From Vibrio sp. 10N.261.45.E2 (GTDB taxonomy: Bacteria > Pseudomonadota > Gammaproteobacteria > Enterobacterales > Vibrionaceae), in contig NZ_MCZZ01000130.1 in assembly GCF_002875705.1 (NCBI RefSeq), positions 21,490 through 85,489 on the forward strand: a DNA stretch of 64,000 nucleotides, written 5' to 3'. The position numbers and the translations under genes were made by a program. Below the pieces are notes generated by a model, which saw only the letters and a program-made list of their open reading frames with translations, had not been told where the DNA came from and ran no database searches. Of the stretch, positions 32,876 to 41,098 are shown piece by piece. Every line of letters begins with the position of its first letter. Within the stretch, counting starts at the first letter, position 1.

Positions 32876-33070
32876 CTAATGGTTGAACAATCGGCTAATT
32901 GCGCTCATTACTGCTCTTTCTTCGCGTTCGAACTGGTGTTTATCCAGCCAGATAGCGCGGCTTAAACTTTGTTCGTCGTCTGGTTCATTGGGTAGAAAAT
33001 GACGACGCAGGGCAAAGGCTTGTTCAAGTGGGTTATCTTCAATCCGCTTTGCCCTGTCAGTTATTTTTTT
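32876..33070 (-). CDS. -1 frameshift extension of the tail assembly chaperone
   Basis: The chaperone ORF ends TCA CTA AAA AAA TAA. The run A AAA AAA (33064-33070) is a perfect X XXY YYZ slippery heptamer, and the stop follows at once. A -1 slip opens 62 more codons, beginning ITDRAKRIEDNPLEQAFALR and ending SAISRLFNH at TAG 32876, just before the tape measure start. The reading was checked codon by codon. The fusion would be 155 residues, the equivalent of lambda gpG-T and P2 E+E'. The frame has no start codon near its beginning, so frameshifting is the natural way to make it. Confidence 0.85.
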   Translation of the reverse strand, partial: KKITDRAKRIEDNPLEQAFALRRHFLPNEPDDEQSLSRAIWLDKHQFEREERAVMSAISRLFNH

Positions 33071-33342
33071 AGTGAGATTTCAATGCCACCTTTAGAGGCA
33101 TTACTCACCGTTGCGAACAGCTCAATGGTTAGACCGGGCACGCTATCAAGTAACTCGATCAGCGCATCTTTCTGCTCTGGTTTAACAGTGCGAGTCAAAT
33201 ACGTGTATGCAGGAGCCACTTTGTTATTCGGCATCATGTCATTGGTATGGTTGTTCGCATCTTGCACCGTTGGGGTGAATTCGAAATCAGTACCACCGAT
33301 AGCCACTACTACAGGTTTTGATGTGAAAGCAGGTTTAGTCAT
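33061..33342 (-). CDS. Tail assembly chaperone
   Basis: This 93-residue protein (MTKPAFTSKPVVVAIGGTDFEFTP...ISLKK) has the size, position and fold pattern of phage tail assembly chaperones of the TAC_10 type. These coat the tape measure while the tube polymerises. Its last codons form the slippery site that gives the longer form. Its ATG overlaps the o-spanin stop as ATGA. Confidence 0.75.
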   Translation of the reverse strand: MTKPAFTSKPVVVAIGGTDFEFTPTVQDANNHTNDMMPNNKVAPAYTYLTRTVKPEQKDALIELLDSVPGLTIELFATVSNASKGGIEISLKK

Positions 33343-33626
33343 TTTCTTCTCTCTTCGTCTTTTGTGTGCTTAGCTTCGTGCTTGGCACGCCATTGCAAAT
33401 AATCTTCGGCCTGCTGTGCGCATTTACTCAGGGCCGCTTTTAATTTGGGTACATCTTCACTAGCAGTTATTAACGGGCTAGTACCTTTAATTTCTGGTTT
33501 ATGACACGGAACAATCAGCCCAGCAGGAGGTAACTTGACGACGACTTGAGTTGCAATCAACTCAGTACGGTTCGCGCAACCGGTTAGCAACATCACTAGG
33601 CCAAGGCTCTTGATAACACTCATCAT
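33339..33626 (-). CDS. Outer-membrane spanin (Rz1-like) lipoprotein
   Basis: A small protein of 95 residues with a lipoprotein signal MMSVIKSLGLVMLLTGC, whose mature part begins at Cys (about residue 17), and a polar tail rich in Lys and Glu. Its start lies inside the i-spanin gene in another frame, the embedded arrangement typical of Rz/Rz1 pairs. Together the two would fuse inner and outer membranes in the last step of lysis. Start could be 33626 or 33623. Confidence 0.8.
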   Translation of the reverse strand: MMSVIKSLGLVMLLTGCANRTELIATQVVVKLPPAGLIVPCHKPEIKGTSPLITASEDVPKLKAALSKCAQQAEDYLQWRAKHEAKHTKDEERRK

Positions 33627-33927
33627 CGGCCAATTGACGTCGAAGCATTTCAATGTCTTCATTGAGCTTTCCCTCTATAGTGCTGTGCAGCCTTGTTCTA
33701 TCTACCAGTAACTGATTTGCATCACTGTTTTCTTGGGTGAGTGTTTCAATGGTTGCTTGGCTAACTTGATTAGTTGATAACGCATTATCTAAACGTGCCC
33801 TTAAAGCGGCCTGCTCTGACTTACTTGCTTTCAACATTAACCACATCGACACCATAGCGACCCCCACTGCAGCAATAACTAGCCACTTAACCCATTTGAT
33901 GTTTTTGAATGGAAAGGCAGCGATCAT
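33562..33927 (-). CDS. Inner-membrane spanin (Rz-like)
   Basis: This 121-residue protein has one N-terminal transmembrane helix (WVKWLVIAAVGVAMVSMWLML) and a long coiled-coil periplasmic domain (SEQAALRARLDNALSTNQVS...LNEDIEMLRRQL) ending CYQEPWPSDVANRLREPY. That is the type II membrane layout of Rz/LysB i-spanins. Start M at 33927 (MIAAFPFKNIKW) or 33948 are both possible. It overlaps the endolysin gene end by 41 bases. Confidence 0.8.
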   Translation of the reverse strand: MIAAFPFKNIKWVKWLVIAAVGVAMVSMWLMLKASKSEQAALRARLDNALSTNQVSQATIETLTQENSDANQLLVDRTRLHSTIEGKLNEDIEMLRRQLADDECYQEPWPSDVANRLREPY

Positions 33928-34486
33928 GCTCTTTATCCCTACGGTCAATTAAACCTTTCAACTTCACACCACCGCCATAAACCCATCTTGGCAACTCATG
34001 ACAGGCTTTCGTAAAGTCACCCTGTTTGATGAAGCGATAAATCTGCGTTTCACTACCATCACGATTTCGCATAAATCGAGTACAGCCGGTGTTAAAGCTA
34101 AAAGAAGTGAATGCATCGAACTGACCTTGTGACATCTGTTTACCAGAATCTGCCTCTGCACGACTGATACATTGTTCAGCCTGCTGCAAGTTCTTCACCC
34201 AGTCGGTTGCTATTTGCTCCAAAGACACCACTTGGTCATTTACGCCATGAGTGTTTCCAATGCCATTAGTGGCCAGTCCTGCAGGGCATGTGTACGGGTC
34301 TTGTCGGCACCCCTCTGCATCACCGATAATTTCCAAACCAATTGGGCTAGTTCTTAGCTCGCCTACTTGCACACCTGAAATCGTCACGGTGCCTGTTGGG
34401 CGTTCTGAACTATTCAGTGTCACACCACCTGTAACCAAACCGATCACAGCAGCGACAGAACAAATAATTCGTTTAGTCAGTTTCAC
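33887..34486 (-). CDS. Endolysin, GH24 lysozyme with signal-anchor
   Basis: This 199-residue muramidase starts at GTG 34486. A weakly hydrophobic N-terminus RIICSVAAVIGLVTGGVTL looks like a signal-anchor-release (SAR) domain, as in P1 Lyz and phage 21. The catalytic triad pattern of GH24 is seen in GDAEGCRQDPYTCPAGLATNG (Glu, Asp, then Thr in GIGNTHG). Extra cysteines may control activation on release. GGAG lies upstream. It overlaps the holin gene by 14 bases. Confidence 0.85.
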   Translation of the reverse strand: MKLTKRIICSVAAVIGLVTGGVTLNSSERPTGTVTISGVQVGELRTSPIGLEIIGDAEGCRQDPYTCPAGLATNGIGNTHGVNDQVVSLEQIATDWVKNLQQAEQCISRAEADSGKQMSQGQFDAFTSFSFNTGCTRFMRNRDGSETQIYRFIKQGDFTKACHELPRWVYGGGVKLKGLIDRRDKEHDRCLSIQKHQMG

Positions 34487-34682
34487 TTAGTGCCACTCCT
34501 TTTTCGCTTGCAATACGCTGCATCGCTCGTTTATGCCAGTAATTCAACCCTAGAGCTGCCAGACCAATGGCAAGCGATAAGATGAAGTACCACTGTTCAA
34601 ATGTCAGTTTGCTGATAGTCATACCTGCCAATGACATTAGGTAAGCAATTCCGCTGGTTATTTTGTCGTACCAGTCTTTCAT
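34473..34682 (-). CDS. Holin
   Basis: This 69-residue protein has two hydrophobic segments (ITSGIAYLMSLAGMTIS and WYFILSLAIGLAALGLNYW) and a charged C-terminus HKRAMQRIASEKGVALSETD, the layout of HP1-type class II holins. The ATG at 34682 follows GGAG at 7 bases; the longer frame to 34715 is rejected. It opens the inner membrane at the set time for lysis, and may work as a pinholin with a SAR endolysin. Confidence 0.75.
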   Translation of the reverse strand: MKDWYDKITSGIAYLMSLAGMTISKLTFEQWYFILSLAIGLAALGLNYWHKRAMQRIASEKGVALSETD

Positions 34683-34686
34683 TCCG

Positions 34687-34893
34687 TTACTCCCGCTCTG
34701 CTTGGCAAGATGCACAGTAACGACACCCCGCTATAGCAACTCGACGCGCTTCTGGGATTTCATCGCCACACTCGTAGCACTCTTTCGCGCTTTCTTGTTG
34801 GCCTGTCTGCACTGACCGTTTAAGTTGGCTTGCAATAGCCATTTCGGTGAATTTGGCTTCATTACTACTGGCATGGTCGATAAAATCCGGCAT
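34687..34893 (-). CDS. TraR/DksA-type zinc finger protein
   Basis: This 68-residue protein has a C4 zinc finger CYECGDEIPEARR...CRYCASCQ at residues 39-64 after a short helical N-terminus, the TraR-like form of DksA. Such proteins bind the RNA polymerase secondary channel and modify promoter response without ppGpp. It lies at the head of the lysis cassette, a common position in P2-like and Mu-like phages. Confidence 0.85.
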   Translation of the reverse strand: MPDFIDHASSNEAKFTEMAIASQLKRSVQTGQQESAKECYECGDEIPEARRVAIAGCRYCASCQAERE

Positions 34894-34914
34894 TCGTTAT
34901 CTCTCTGGTTAGGC

Positions 34915-35367
34915 TTAAAGCAGACCGCGTGTATCGTCTGAACTTAGGTATGGAATACCATTGATGCGGACAAAGTGCGGACTCGTTACAAAACCTTTCA
35001 GTTTGCGCTTGGTCTTATCACTGCTGTTAGGGTCGACACTTAGTAGATCAGAGATTTGAAGCTTCACACCAAACAGTTCCACTTTGTCTTCCGCATCGCC
35101 TGTATTTGCATAGAACATGCAATCATGAGGCTTGATGCCACGCCAGCTACCTGCTTCACGTGCTTTTTGCTGCAGCTTGCGGAAATTGTTTAAATCAAAC
35201 TCATATTCCACATCACAGCCAACCGCACCATGCGTAAAGCCCGTTGGAATTCCGCGCTCTTTATCAACGGCTGATTCATCATTAATGGTTGCGGTTGCCG
35301 ACTCCACATGAAGCATGACGCCAAGAACATTGATGTCGAAACTTCGACCTGTATAACGAGAAGTCAT
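34915..35367 (-). CDS. DUF2597 protein, putative tail tube
   Basis: This 150-residue protein (MTSRYTGRSFDINVLGVMLH..., with EFDLNNFRKLQQKAREAGSW and HCMFYANTGDAEDKVELFG-like sequence) matches my memory of DUF2597. Its place directly after the sheath gene is that of P2 FII, the tail tube protein. GGAGAG precedes the start. Confidence 0.7.
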   Translation of the reverse strand: MTSRYTGRSFDINVLGVMLHVESATATINDESAVDKERGIPTGFTHGAVGCDVEYEFDLNNFRKLQQKAREAGSWRGIKPHDCMFYANTGDAEDKVELFGVKLQISDLLSVDPNSSDKTKRKLKGFVTSPHFVRINGIPYLSSDDTRGLL

Positions 35368-35370
35368 TTA

Positions 35371-36504
35371 TTACTCTCCTAGACGTTGGTTAAGCATGAT
35401 GCCGATTGTGATTTTCACTGGGCACTCATAAGGCGTAACAGCTAGCAGAATTTCCACTTCTTCACTGTTAATCCAAGTGATGGTGATATCTTCATCTTGT
35501 GGCGGTTTGATTTCACCGGGGAACTCGTAATCGCCGATTTTCGTTACTACCGCCATTTCGCGCAGGTCTTGGGTAAAGTAGAGTTTTGCGCTTGCTTCAC
35601 TGCCCGGCGTTGAATTGAACTCACGATCAGCGATTCGAGCAATCGCACGTACACGAACTTTACGAGCTGCTTTCATCGCAACACGGATATGGCGAATATC
35701 TTGAAAGTCACCACCCGAAACATCTAAAGTACGGCCCGTTGTCCAGTACTGCCCCGGATAATCTGGGTACCACATCGGAACCGCAATTCGACCGGCTTCC
35801 AGTGCTTTAAGGGTTGCCAACTCCAACGGCTTGCCGTCTTTATCCGTTGCCAGAGTCATGCTACCCAGTACGCTGCCTGTTTTGACTCGTGCAGGGGAAT
35901 CAGCAATAGACACTTCTTGGTTTGCTAAACGGCCAGCGTAAATACCTACTGTTGAGTTTTCTTTATGGACTTGAGGAACAACGGTGATGTACTCACTTGC
36001 TCTGCTTGTTGGTACCGCGACTGTTGCTGCCAACCACTCCGCCCATGTTTCACCCGTCACCGAATCATCATTGATACCCGGCAAGGTGCAGATCATGAAT
36101 ACTTCACGGCCTAACTTACTTTTCAGTTCAGTACGGAAAGCAACAGCTTCTTCAAGAGTCGATGTGCCTGTATCTGGCTTATCAAGCACTACGGCTTCAA
36201 AGCTTGATGTTTCATTGGCTTTAAACACTGCGGCTTGCCAACTGTCTGCGGGGTCTAAGACGATCACACCTGCAGTCCAGTTTTGTTTCCCGTTTAACTG
36301 GGCAGCTTTTAGCGTAAGCATGTGCACAGGGTCGATGTTATCGAACGTGCTATCTGCAAAATCCGTGGTGTTGTCCACCATGATTAGGTTGCGCTCTGTT
36401 CCTGCGACTGTGCCGTACACAACAAACAGAAAGTGAAATTCAACGCCCGGAATCGGGCCGCGCATCATGTTCAGAATTTTAATAATGACGGTAGGCCATG
36501 CCAT
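35371..36504 (-). CDS. DUF2586 protein, contractile tail sheath
   Basis: This 377-residue protein starts MAWPTVIIKILNMMRGPIPG and resembles DUF2586, which takes the sheath place in K139-like myophages. Sheath-like features include IRVAMKAARKVRVRAIARIADREFNSTPGS near the C-terminal third and a final beta-rich domain. It is followed by the tube gene, as FI is by FII in P2. GAGGATAA precedes the ATG. Confidence 0.75.
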   Translation of the reverse strand: MAWPTVIIKILNMMRGPIPGVEFHFLFVVYGTVAGTERNLIMVDNTTDFADSTFDNIDPVHMLTLKAAQLNGKQNWTAGVIVLDPADSWQAAVFKANETSSFEAVVLDKPDTGTSTLEEAVAFRTELKSKLGREVFMICTLPGINDDSVTGETWAEWLAATVAVPTSRASEYITVVPQVHKENSTVGIYAGRLANQEVSIADSPARVKTGSVLGSMTLATDKDGKPLELATLKALEAGRIAVPMWYPDYPGQYWTTGRTLDVSGGDFQDIRHIRVAMKAARKVRVRAIARIADREFNSTPGSEASAKLYFTQDLREMAVVTKIGDYEFPGEIKPPQDEDITITWINSEEVEILLAVTPYECPVKITIGIMLNQRLGE

Positions 36505-36510
36505 GAGTAT

Positions 36511-37242
36511 TTATCCTCTTTTTAGGTGTTTAGGTTGAACGTTCCAACCGTAATCAATGCCTTGGAAAGCTCTTGTCCATGCCTTTCTCAAGTTTGTTCT
36601 TGAAGCCCCTAGGAACTTGCGAGGCGGTACAACAATTTCCCAAGTACTCTTAATCCGAACTAGACCAAGTTTCCTCAGTTGCTTAAATGCGCCTCTAACT
36701 TCGTACTGAGTTAGGTTTTGAGTCATCCACTTAATCGTTGGGACTCGCTTTGAGCCTCTTTTAGCTTTAGGGTTAATTCGCCTTGCATAGACTTCATAAC
36801 CAATATCCCGTAAGGCTTTTGCTTGACCACGAGTACACATAGCAGTGTCACTAAGCTGATTTTTTCGCCCCGATGGAGTGTTGTTTTTGTGCGCTCTGCG
36901 CTTGTGTCCTTGCTGATGGAAATTGGCGACATATGCACCGTGGATGCCGTAACTACCTTTTCCCACTGAGATTGTCGCGGCGTCTTTGTTGGCCTCGACA
37001 TAAATCAGCTTCTTAAAGCCTGTGAGCATTTTTTTGCTCTTACCCTTACGCTTGTTCTTTCGAGCTTTCCACGCCTTACCATCAGGGCTTTGCTGTTTGG
37101 TAATATTCCGCTTTGATATTTTTTGAACTTCTTTAGCGACTCTTCGCAAAAGGCGCTCTCGTTTTTTTGCTGGCATGGCAAGGGTTTTCAAGATCTCGCC
37201 TGTTCTAAGCACACCCTTTTGATCCCACTGGACTTCAATCAT
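36511..37242 (-). CDS. Virion morphogenesis protein (gpS/Mu gpG-like)
   Basis: This 243-residue basic protein has KQQSPDGKAWKARKNKRKGKSKKML, a pattern typical of the phage virion morphogenesis/tail completion family (P2 gpS, Mu gpG), followed by YGIHGAYVANFHQQGH. It is longer than P2 gpS (150), with an added C-terminal DNA-binding-like region (KWMTQNLTQYEVRGAFKQL). It overlaps the gpR-like gene by four bases. Confidence 0.75.
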   Translation of the reverse strand: MIEVQWDQKGVLRTGEILKTLAMPAKKRERLLRRVAKEVQKISKRNITKQQSPDGKAWKARKNKRKGKSKKMLTGFKKLIYVEANKDAATISVGKGSYGIHGAYVANFHQQGHKRRAHKNNTPSGRKNQLSDTAMCTRGQAKALRDIGYEVYARRINPKAKRGSKRVPTIKWMTQNLTQYEVRGAFKQLRKLGLVRIKSTWEIVVPPRKFLGASRTNLRKAWTRAFQGIDYGWNVQPKHLKRG

Positions 37243-37730
37243 TGTTTTAAATCCAAGGTGAATCGCTCAGCTATCCAAACTTCATATTCGGCTAAGCTGT
37301 ATTGCTTCCCATGCCAATGAATAGCCCCGCTTTCGTCTTCGATCATCGTGACAGGTTCAATAAACTGAATATCAATTTCTACATTGGCGGTATTGTCACT
37401 TTCAGGCTCAACTTTGAATCTAGGATCTTGCAGTTCATAAGTTTCACGGTATGGGTCATTGCTTTGTAACCAAGCCATAACCGAAGCCATGACGATAGCT
37501 GGCTCAAACTCTCTAAAGGGAAACCGCTCTATTGAAATGACGGCTTCGTATTCCATCATTCCTAAATCAAACCCCAAGCCTTGATGCTTTGGTGTAAGTT
37601 GCAGTTCTGCACCATCCATCCACGATTCAAGTAACTTGTGGCACTTTTTAGGGATTACTGTCAGTAGGTGAGCAGTTAGCGTTTGGAGCAAATAGCCCAT
37701 CTCGCTTTGACCTTTAGACTCAATACTCAT
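37239..37730 (-). CDS. Tail completion protein gpR-like
   Basis: This 163-residue protein lies between head completion gpL and gpS, where P2 has gene R. It has LLQTLTAHLLTVIPKKCHKL and RFPFREFEPAIVMASVMAWLQ, consistent with the P2 gpR family that completes the tail end. It is coupled by ATGA overlaps on both sides. Confidence 0.65.
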   Translation of the reverse strand: MSIESKGQSEMGYLLQTLTAHLLTVIPKKCHKLLESWMDGAELQLTPKHQGLGFDLGMMEYEAVISIERFPFREFEPAIVMASVMAWLQSNDPYRETYELQDPRFKVEPESDNTANVEIDIQFIEPVTMIEDESGAIHWHGKQYSLAEYEVWIAERFTLDLKQ

Positions 37731-38191
37731 ATAAGCTCCACACCCACTCGGCCTTTGCCTTTAATTGCTCTAACGTGCTGCTGACTTTCTGCAAGCAAGC
37801 TATCCTTTGTGTCAGTTTCTTTTTCAGCTACTCGATCACCGGCATCTTTAGTTTGTTGGGTTGCGAACTCTGGCAATAAATCGGCCTTAGCTCTCGCATA
37901 CACAGCCTTTTCATACAAAATGACCAAAAGATTCTTTTCACCGATACTCGGTTGCCCTGTCACATCAGAAGCTTTAGCGAATCCGCTTTCTTGGTATTTC
38001 TCTTTGGTCGTTTGTAATTCAATGTTTAGCTGTGCAATCGCAGCAGCTACGGCGTAGGCAATGGCTTCTTTGTCCATATGTGCAGGAACACCACGACGTT
38101 TTTCAAAATCACCTGCATTGATGTCTGGCCAAAAGCCGTCATTGGTGATGTTTGTATCTTGATAATCTGTTCCAGATGAACCATTAAACAT
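37727..38191 (-). CDS. Head completion protein gpL-like
   Basis: This 154-residue protein (MFNGSSGTDYQDTNITNDGFWPDINAGDFEKRRGVP) matches P2 gpL, which stabilises filled heads. The FWPDI-DF-RR-IP pattern at residues 20-36 and the helical DKEAIAYAVAAAIAQLN are family-typical. A 121-base gap separates it from gpM upstream. Confidence 0.85.
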   Translation of the reverse strand: MFNGSSGTDYQDTNITNDGFWPDINAGDFEKRRGVPAHMDKEAIAYAVAAAIAQLNIELQTTKEKYQESGFAKASDVTGQPSIGEKNLLVILYEKAVYARAKADLLPEFATQQTKDAGDRVAEKETDTKDSLLAESQQHVRAIKGKGRVGVELI

Positions 38192-38312
38192 CGAATTGCC
38201 CTTGCTCTTTGTATTAAGGAATAAGTGAGCCTCTAGCCACTGGGTCGACGGTATTGAGTTAACCTATTGGCACTCTTACCTCACCAGCCGAGGCTCGGCG
38301 GCGTAGGAGTCT

Positions 38313-39029
38313 TTACAAATTCTTGCCATCTTTAATGGCACGAATGCGTTGCTCGATTTGACCAATCTTGGTTTTCACACCCACTTTGTCGTACTTGTCG
38401 TTAGCGTGTTGCAATAGCACCAAAGCTTTTTCTAGTGTTTCTAAGCACCCGATAGCCGTTGGTTGTGGTTGGCCCTCTTCATTTCGAATAAGGTACAACC
38501 CTGCGAATCGGTACCACTTGGCATGAACTTCTTCATGCAATCGCCACTCTTTTTCGACCTTTTCAAACACCTTGCTGAAATAAGGCTCAATTGAATGACC
38601 ACGGCCAGATTCTTTTTCTGCCCACTCAAGCACTGCATCAGCACAGACAGTCGGCCAATCACGGCGGAAGTTGTCCGGTGTAGGCAAATCCAGCTCGATA
38701 GCTTTCAAACACCAATCAATAGCGGTTTCCATGTCGTTGACATCAAACAGCCAGATCACCATGTTGGTAAAAATTGGGTTTTCGAATACTTCGCCTTTTG
38801 CTAAGTAAGCTTCCACGTACGGTTTGTACTTAGGCACTAAAACTTCTCGCTTATGCTTCACTTTGTCTTCGATAGCATTGAGCTGTTTTAGATACTTACG
38901 ATCTTCTTCAAAGTCGATCAGCTTGATGTGCAGGCTTTCGGTATCTGCACCGGAAATCAATTCCGATGCAGACTGGTTAGCTTGCTTTTCAAGCATTTGT
39001 TTACGCTGTCTTGCTAATGGGCTAACCAT
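38313..39029 (-). CDS. Terminase small (endonuclease) subunit gpM
   Basis: This 238-residue protein starts MVSPLARQRKQML and has NMVIWLFDVNDMETAIDWCLKAIE and MPTPDNFRRDW-type sequence (DLPTPDNFRRDWPTVCAD), hallmarks of P2 gpM. gpM recognises and cuts cos with gpP. GGGGTGA precedes the ATG. It lies directly after the capsid gene as in P2. Confidence 0.9.
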   Translation of the reverse strand: MVSPLARQRKQMLEKQANQSASELISGADTESLHIKLIDFEEDRKYLKQLNAIEDKVKHKREVLVPKYKPYVEAYLAKGEVFENPIFTNMVIWLFDVNDMETAIDWCLKAIELDLPTPDNFRRDWPTVCADAVLEWAEKESGRGHSIEPYFSKVFEKVEKEWRLHEEVHAKWYRFAGLYLIRNEEGQPQPTAIGCLETLEKALVLLQHANDKYDKVGVKTKIGQIEQRIRAIKDGKNL

Positions 39030-39039
39030 GTTTCACCCC

Positions 39040-40050
39040 TTATGCTGCTGGCGCAGGGTCAACAACAGTGACAGTTTCGATTGCAGCAAACTTTTTAAGG
39101 TTGCCCACTGCGTAGCCTTCCATACGAATATGGTTAGATTCGAAACGTAGCTCATCGTCATTGTTTTTCTGGCGACGCTGTTGTGTGTTTGCTTGGGTAA
39201 GAACTTGTAGGTTCTTAGTATTTGTCACCCACACTTGGTCAGCAGGGAAGAACGGAGGCGTATAAGCTTTTTTGCCTGCAATGGTTTTTGCAAGAGCTTG
39301 TGCCGCTTTATGTTCTGTCGGTGAATTTGCCGCTTCTAGCAAACGATGTTGTTCAGCCGCGACCAAATCAGAACCAACTAACACGACAAGATCAGGGTCT
39401 TGGCGATGTTCTGGAGCAATAGTTGTGTTGATTAGGTCTTGTACCAACGAATCAAGGTTTTTGTACGAATCCGCTGCCGCACCAGTAGGGTCTAGCTTCG
39501 CAGATGCCAAAACTTGACTAGCTTTCTTCTCTTTTACAACTGTAAGCCAGCCCTTGTTTACGTCTTGGCCTAGTGGATTAGCATCTGGGTCAGTAGGCGT
39601 TGCGATTGATGTACCGTTGAAACCTACACGGAGAATATCCAATGCAAACACACGAGAAATCGCGTTTAGCATTAGTTTCAACCATTCGCCTTTCTTCCCT
39701 GAGTTCGCCCATTGGGTCATTGTTTCCCAAAGAATATGAGCACCAGAATCCGTTTTGGTCAGTTCGTAGGTATTACCACTTTGACCCATTTCACGACTGA
39801 AACGACCTGATGAAGTACGACCTGTAGAAAGACCATCATTACCAACATCTACCACTTGACCTTTAATCTGCTGCACAGGTAGCAGAGAGATCATGTTTAA
39901 GAATTCATGAGACTCTAGGATTGCCTGACGTAGAGCAGTTTCCATCGGCGGTGTGATGTTAAACGTTCCATAAGGGACGTCTAAACCAGCGGCTTGAGCT
40001 ACGGATAAACTAAACTCCGCTAAGTATTTCGTTGAAACAGCATTCAGCAT
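39040..40050 (-). CDS. Major capsid protein gpN
   Basis: This 336-residue protein is close in length to P2 gpN (357). It has the family start LNAVSTKYLAEFSLSVAQAAG, the FLNMISLLPVQQIKGQVVDVG region, and the end GNLKKFAAIETVTVVDP. P2 gpN is cleaved at its N-terminus by the scaffold protease; a similar step is expected. AAGGAGT precedes the ATG, which overlaps the gpO stop (TAATG). Confidence 0.95.
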   Translation of the reverse strand: MLNAVSTKYLAEFSLSVAQAAGLDVPYGTFNITPPMETALRQAILESHEFLNMISLLPVQQIKGQVVDVGNDGLSTGRTSSGRFSREMGQSGNTYELTKTDSGAHILWETMTQWANSGKKGEWLKLMLNAISRVFALDILRVGFNGTSIATPTDPDANPLGQDVNKGWLTVVKEKKASQVLASAKLDPTGAAADSYKNLDSLVQDLINTTIAPEHRQDPDLVVLVGSDLVAAEQHRLLEAANSPTEHKAAQALAKTIAGKKAYTPPFFPADQVWVTNTKNLQVLTQANTQQRRQKNNDDELRFESNHIRMEGYAVGNLKKFAAIETVTVVDPAPAA

Positions 40051-40922
40051 TAAAATACTCCTTCCATTTTGTCACTCGCACCCTCACTACCCGGCTCTTG
40101 TCCCGGCACTTCTTGTGAAAGTTTGTTAAATTTCGATACCAAACCGTTCACTGTTTCTACCAGTGGGTTTAGCTTGTCATCCAAAGCTGCAGAGAACTGT
40201 TCAACAGTTGCCCCTGTATTTACTTCCGGCTCTGGTTCTGGGTTTTGCTGCGAAAACTCTTGTTTGAGTTCATCTTTCAGCTCGGTTTTTAAGGCACTAA
40301 ATTTTTTATCAAATAGTGCTTCTAGTTGCTCTGGAGTCACGTCAATGTCCTCTGGTTCAGGCTCTACAGGTGTAATTTCTGGCAGTGCCCCGCCAGATTG
40401 GAAATGTTTTGCCAAATCTGAGAAAAACTTAGAGATAGGATTTGTTGTGAAGCATTCGGACACGTCTAACTCTTCAAGATCACTACATTCAATCTTGGTC
40501 ACTTCACCTTGCTTGCGTGAGAACTCAAGGCGGTCTGTTCCTGTAGATGCTGGGGAGTCAGTCACAGCTAGGCCCATAAGGTAACATCGCCCCTCGCCCT
40601 TGTAATCAGGATTAGGCTCAATAGATGTAAATAGCTTTTGTCCATCTTGGTTAGCATCAAGCAAATATTGGTTTGGCGTAATCTTGGCGAATAGTCTCAA
40701 CTTGCCGTCTTTCTTTTCGGCTTTTAGTTCTTCAACCACACCCCAGTTTTTACCCTCAAACACATTCCAGTGAGAACGTGCGTGTTCAGGCCAGATCATC
40801 GCGGTGTACTCAGAAGTTGAATACAGCGATGCCATGTCTTTAATCCATGCTGCAGTTATTTGGCGACCATCTACAGTAGCCCCCTCAGTTGCAACAATTT
40901 TCCAATCACTGGTTTTGCTCAT
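40050..40922 (-). CDS. Capsid scaffold/protease gpO
   Basis: This 290-residue protein equals P2 gpO (284) in layout: an N-terminal serine protease with His in MIWPEHARSHW (about residue 47), Ser in LAVTDSPASTG (about 120) and an early Asp (TVDGRQI). A Pro/Glu-rich linker and a C-terminal helical scaffold (LEALFDKKFSALKTELKDEL) follow. It shapes the procapsid and processes gpN, gpQ and itself. There is no clear ribosome binding site before ATG 40922. It is first in the late leftward operon. Confidence 0.9.
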   Translation of the reverse strand: MSKTSDWKIVATEGATVDGRQITAAWIKDMASLYSTSEYTAMIWPEHARSHWNVFEGKNWGVVEELKAEKKDGKLRLFAKITPNQYLLDANQDGQKLFTSIEPNPDYKGEGRCYLMGLAVTDSPASTGTDRLEFSRKQGEVTKIECSDLEELDVSECFTTNPISKFFSDLAKHFQSGGALPEITPVEPEPEDIDVTPEQLEALFDKKFSALKTELKDELKQEFSQQNPEPEPEVNTGATVEQFSAALDDKLNPLVETVNGLVSKFNKLSQEVPGQEPGSEGASDKMEGVF

Positions 40923-41098
40923 GTTTGTCGTTTGCCTAGTTAAATCACGTCAAATAAATCTCGGTCACGGCAAACAATACGCCTTTGAATGGGTGGTTTC
41001 AGCCACTTCAATTCCTAGAAATTCGGATTTAGCCCATATCCGAATTCATCCGAATTTAAGTTAGTCATTTGCGAGATTTCGGGGCGTATGATGCGCTT
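40923..41098. promoter_or_regulatory. Divergent late promoter region (gpO / gpP)
   Basis: This 176-base gap serves gpO leftward and gpP rightward. It holds three copies of ATCCGAATT, one inverted (near 41020-41028) and two direct (near 41038 and 41048), and an inverted GTTTGCC/GGCAAAC pair (near 40931 and 40973). In P2 the matching gap carries Ogr-activated late promoters, so these repeats are candidate Ogr/Delta sites. Confidence 0.55.

Noticed and set aside
40069..40584. 171-residue Ser-rich frame on the plus strand
   Set aside because: Antisense shadow of the gpO gene with low-complexity composition.
40804..41064. 86-residue plus-strand frame through the gpO start and late promoter
   Set aside because: Antisense to gpO and made of promoter-region repeats; no ribosome binding site.
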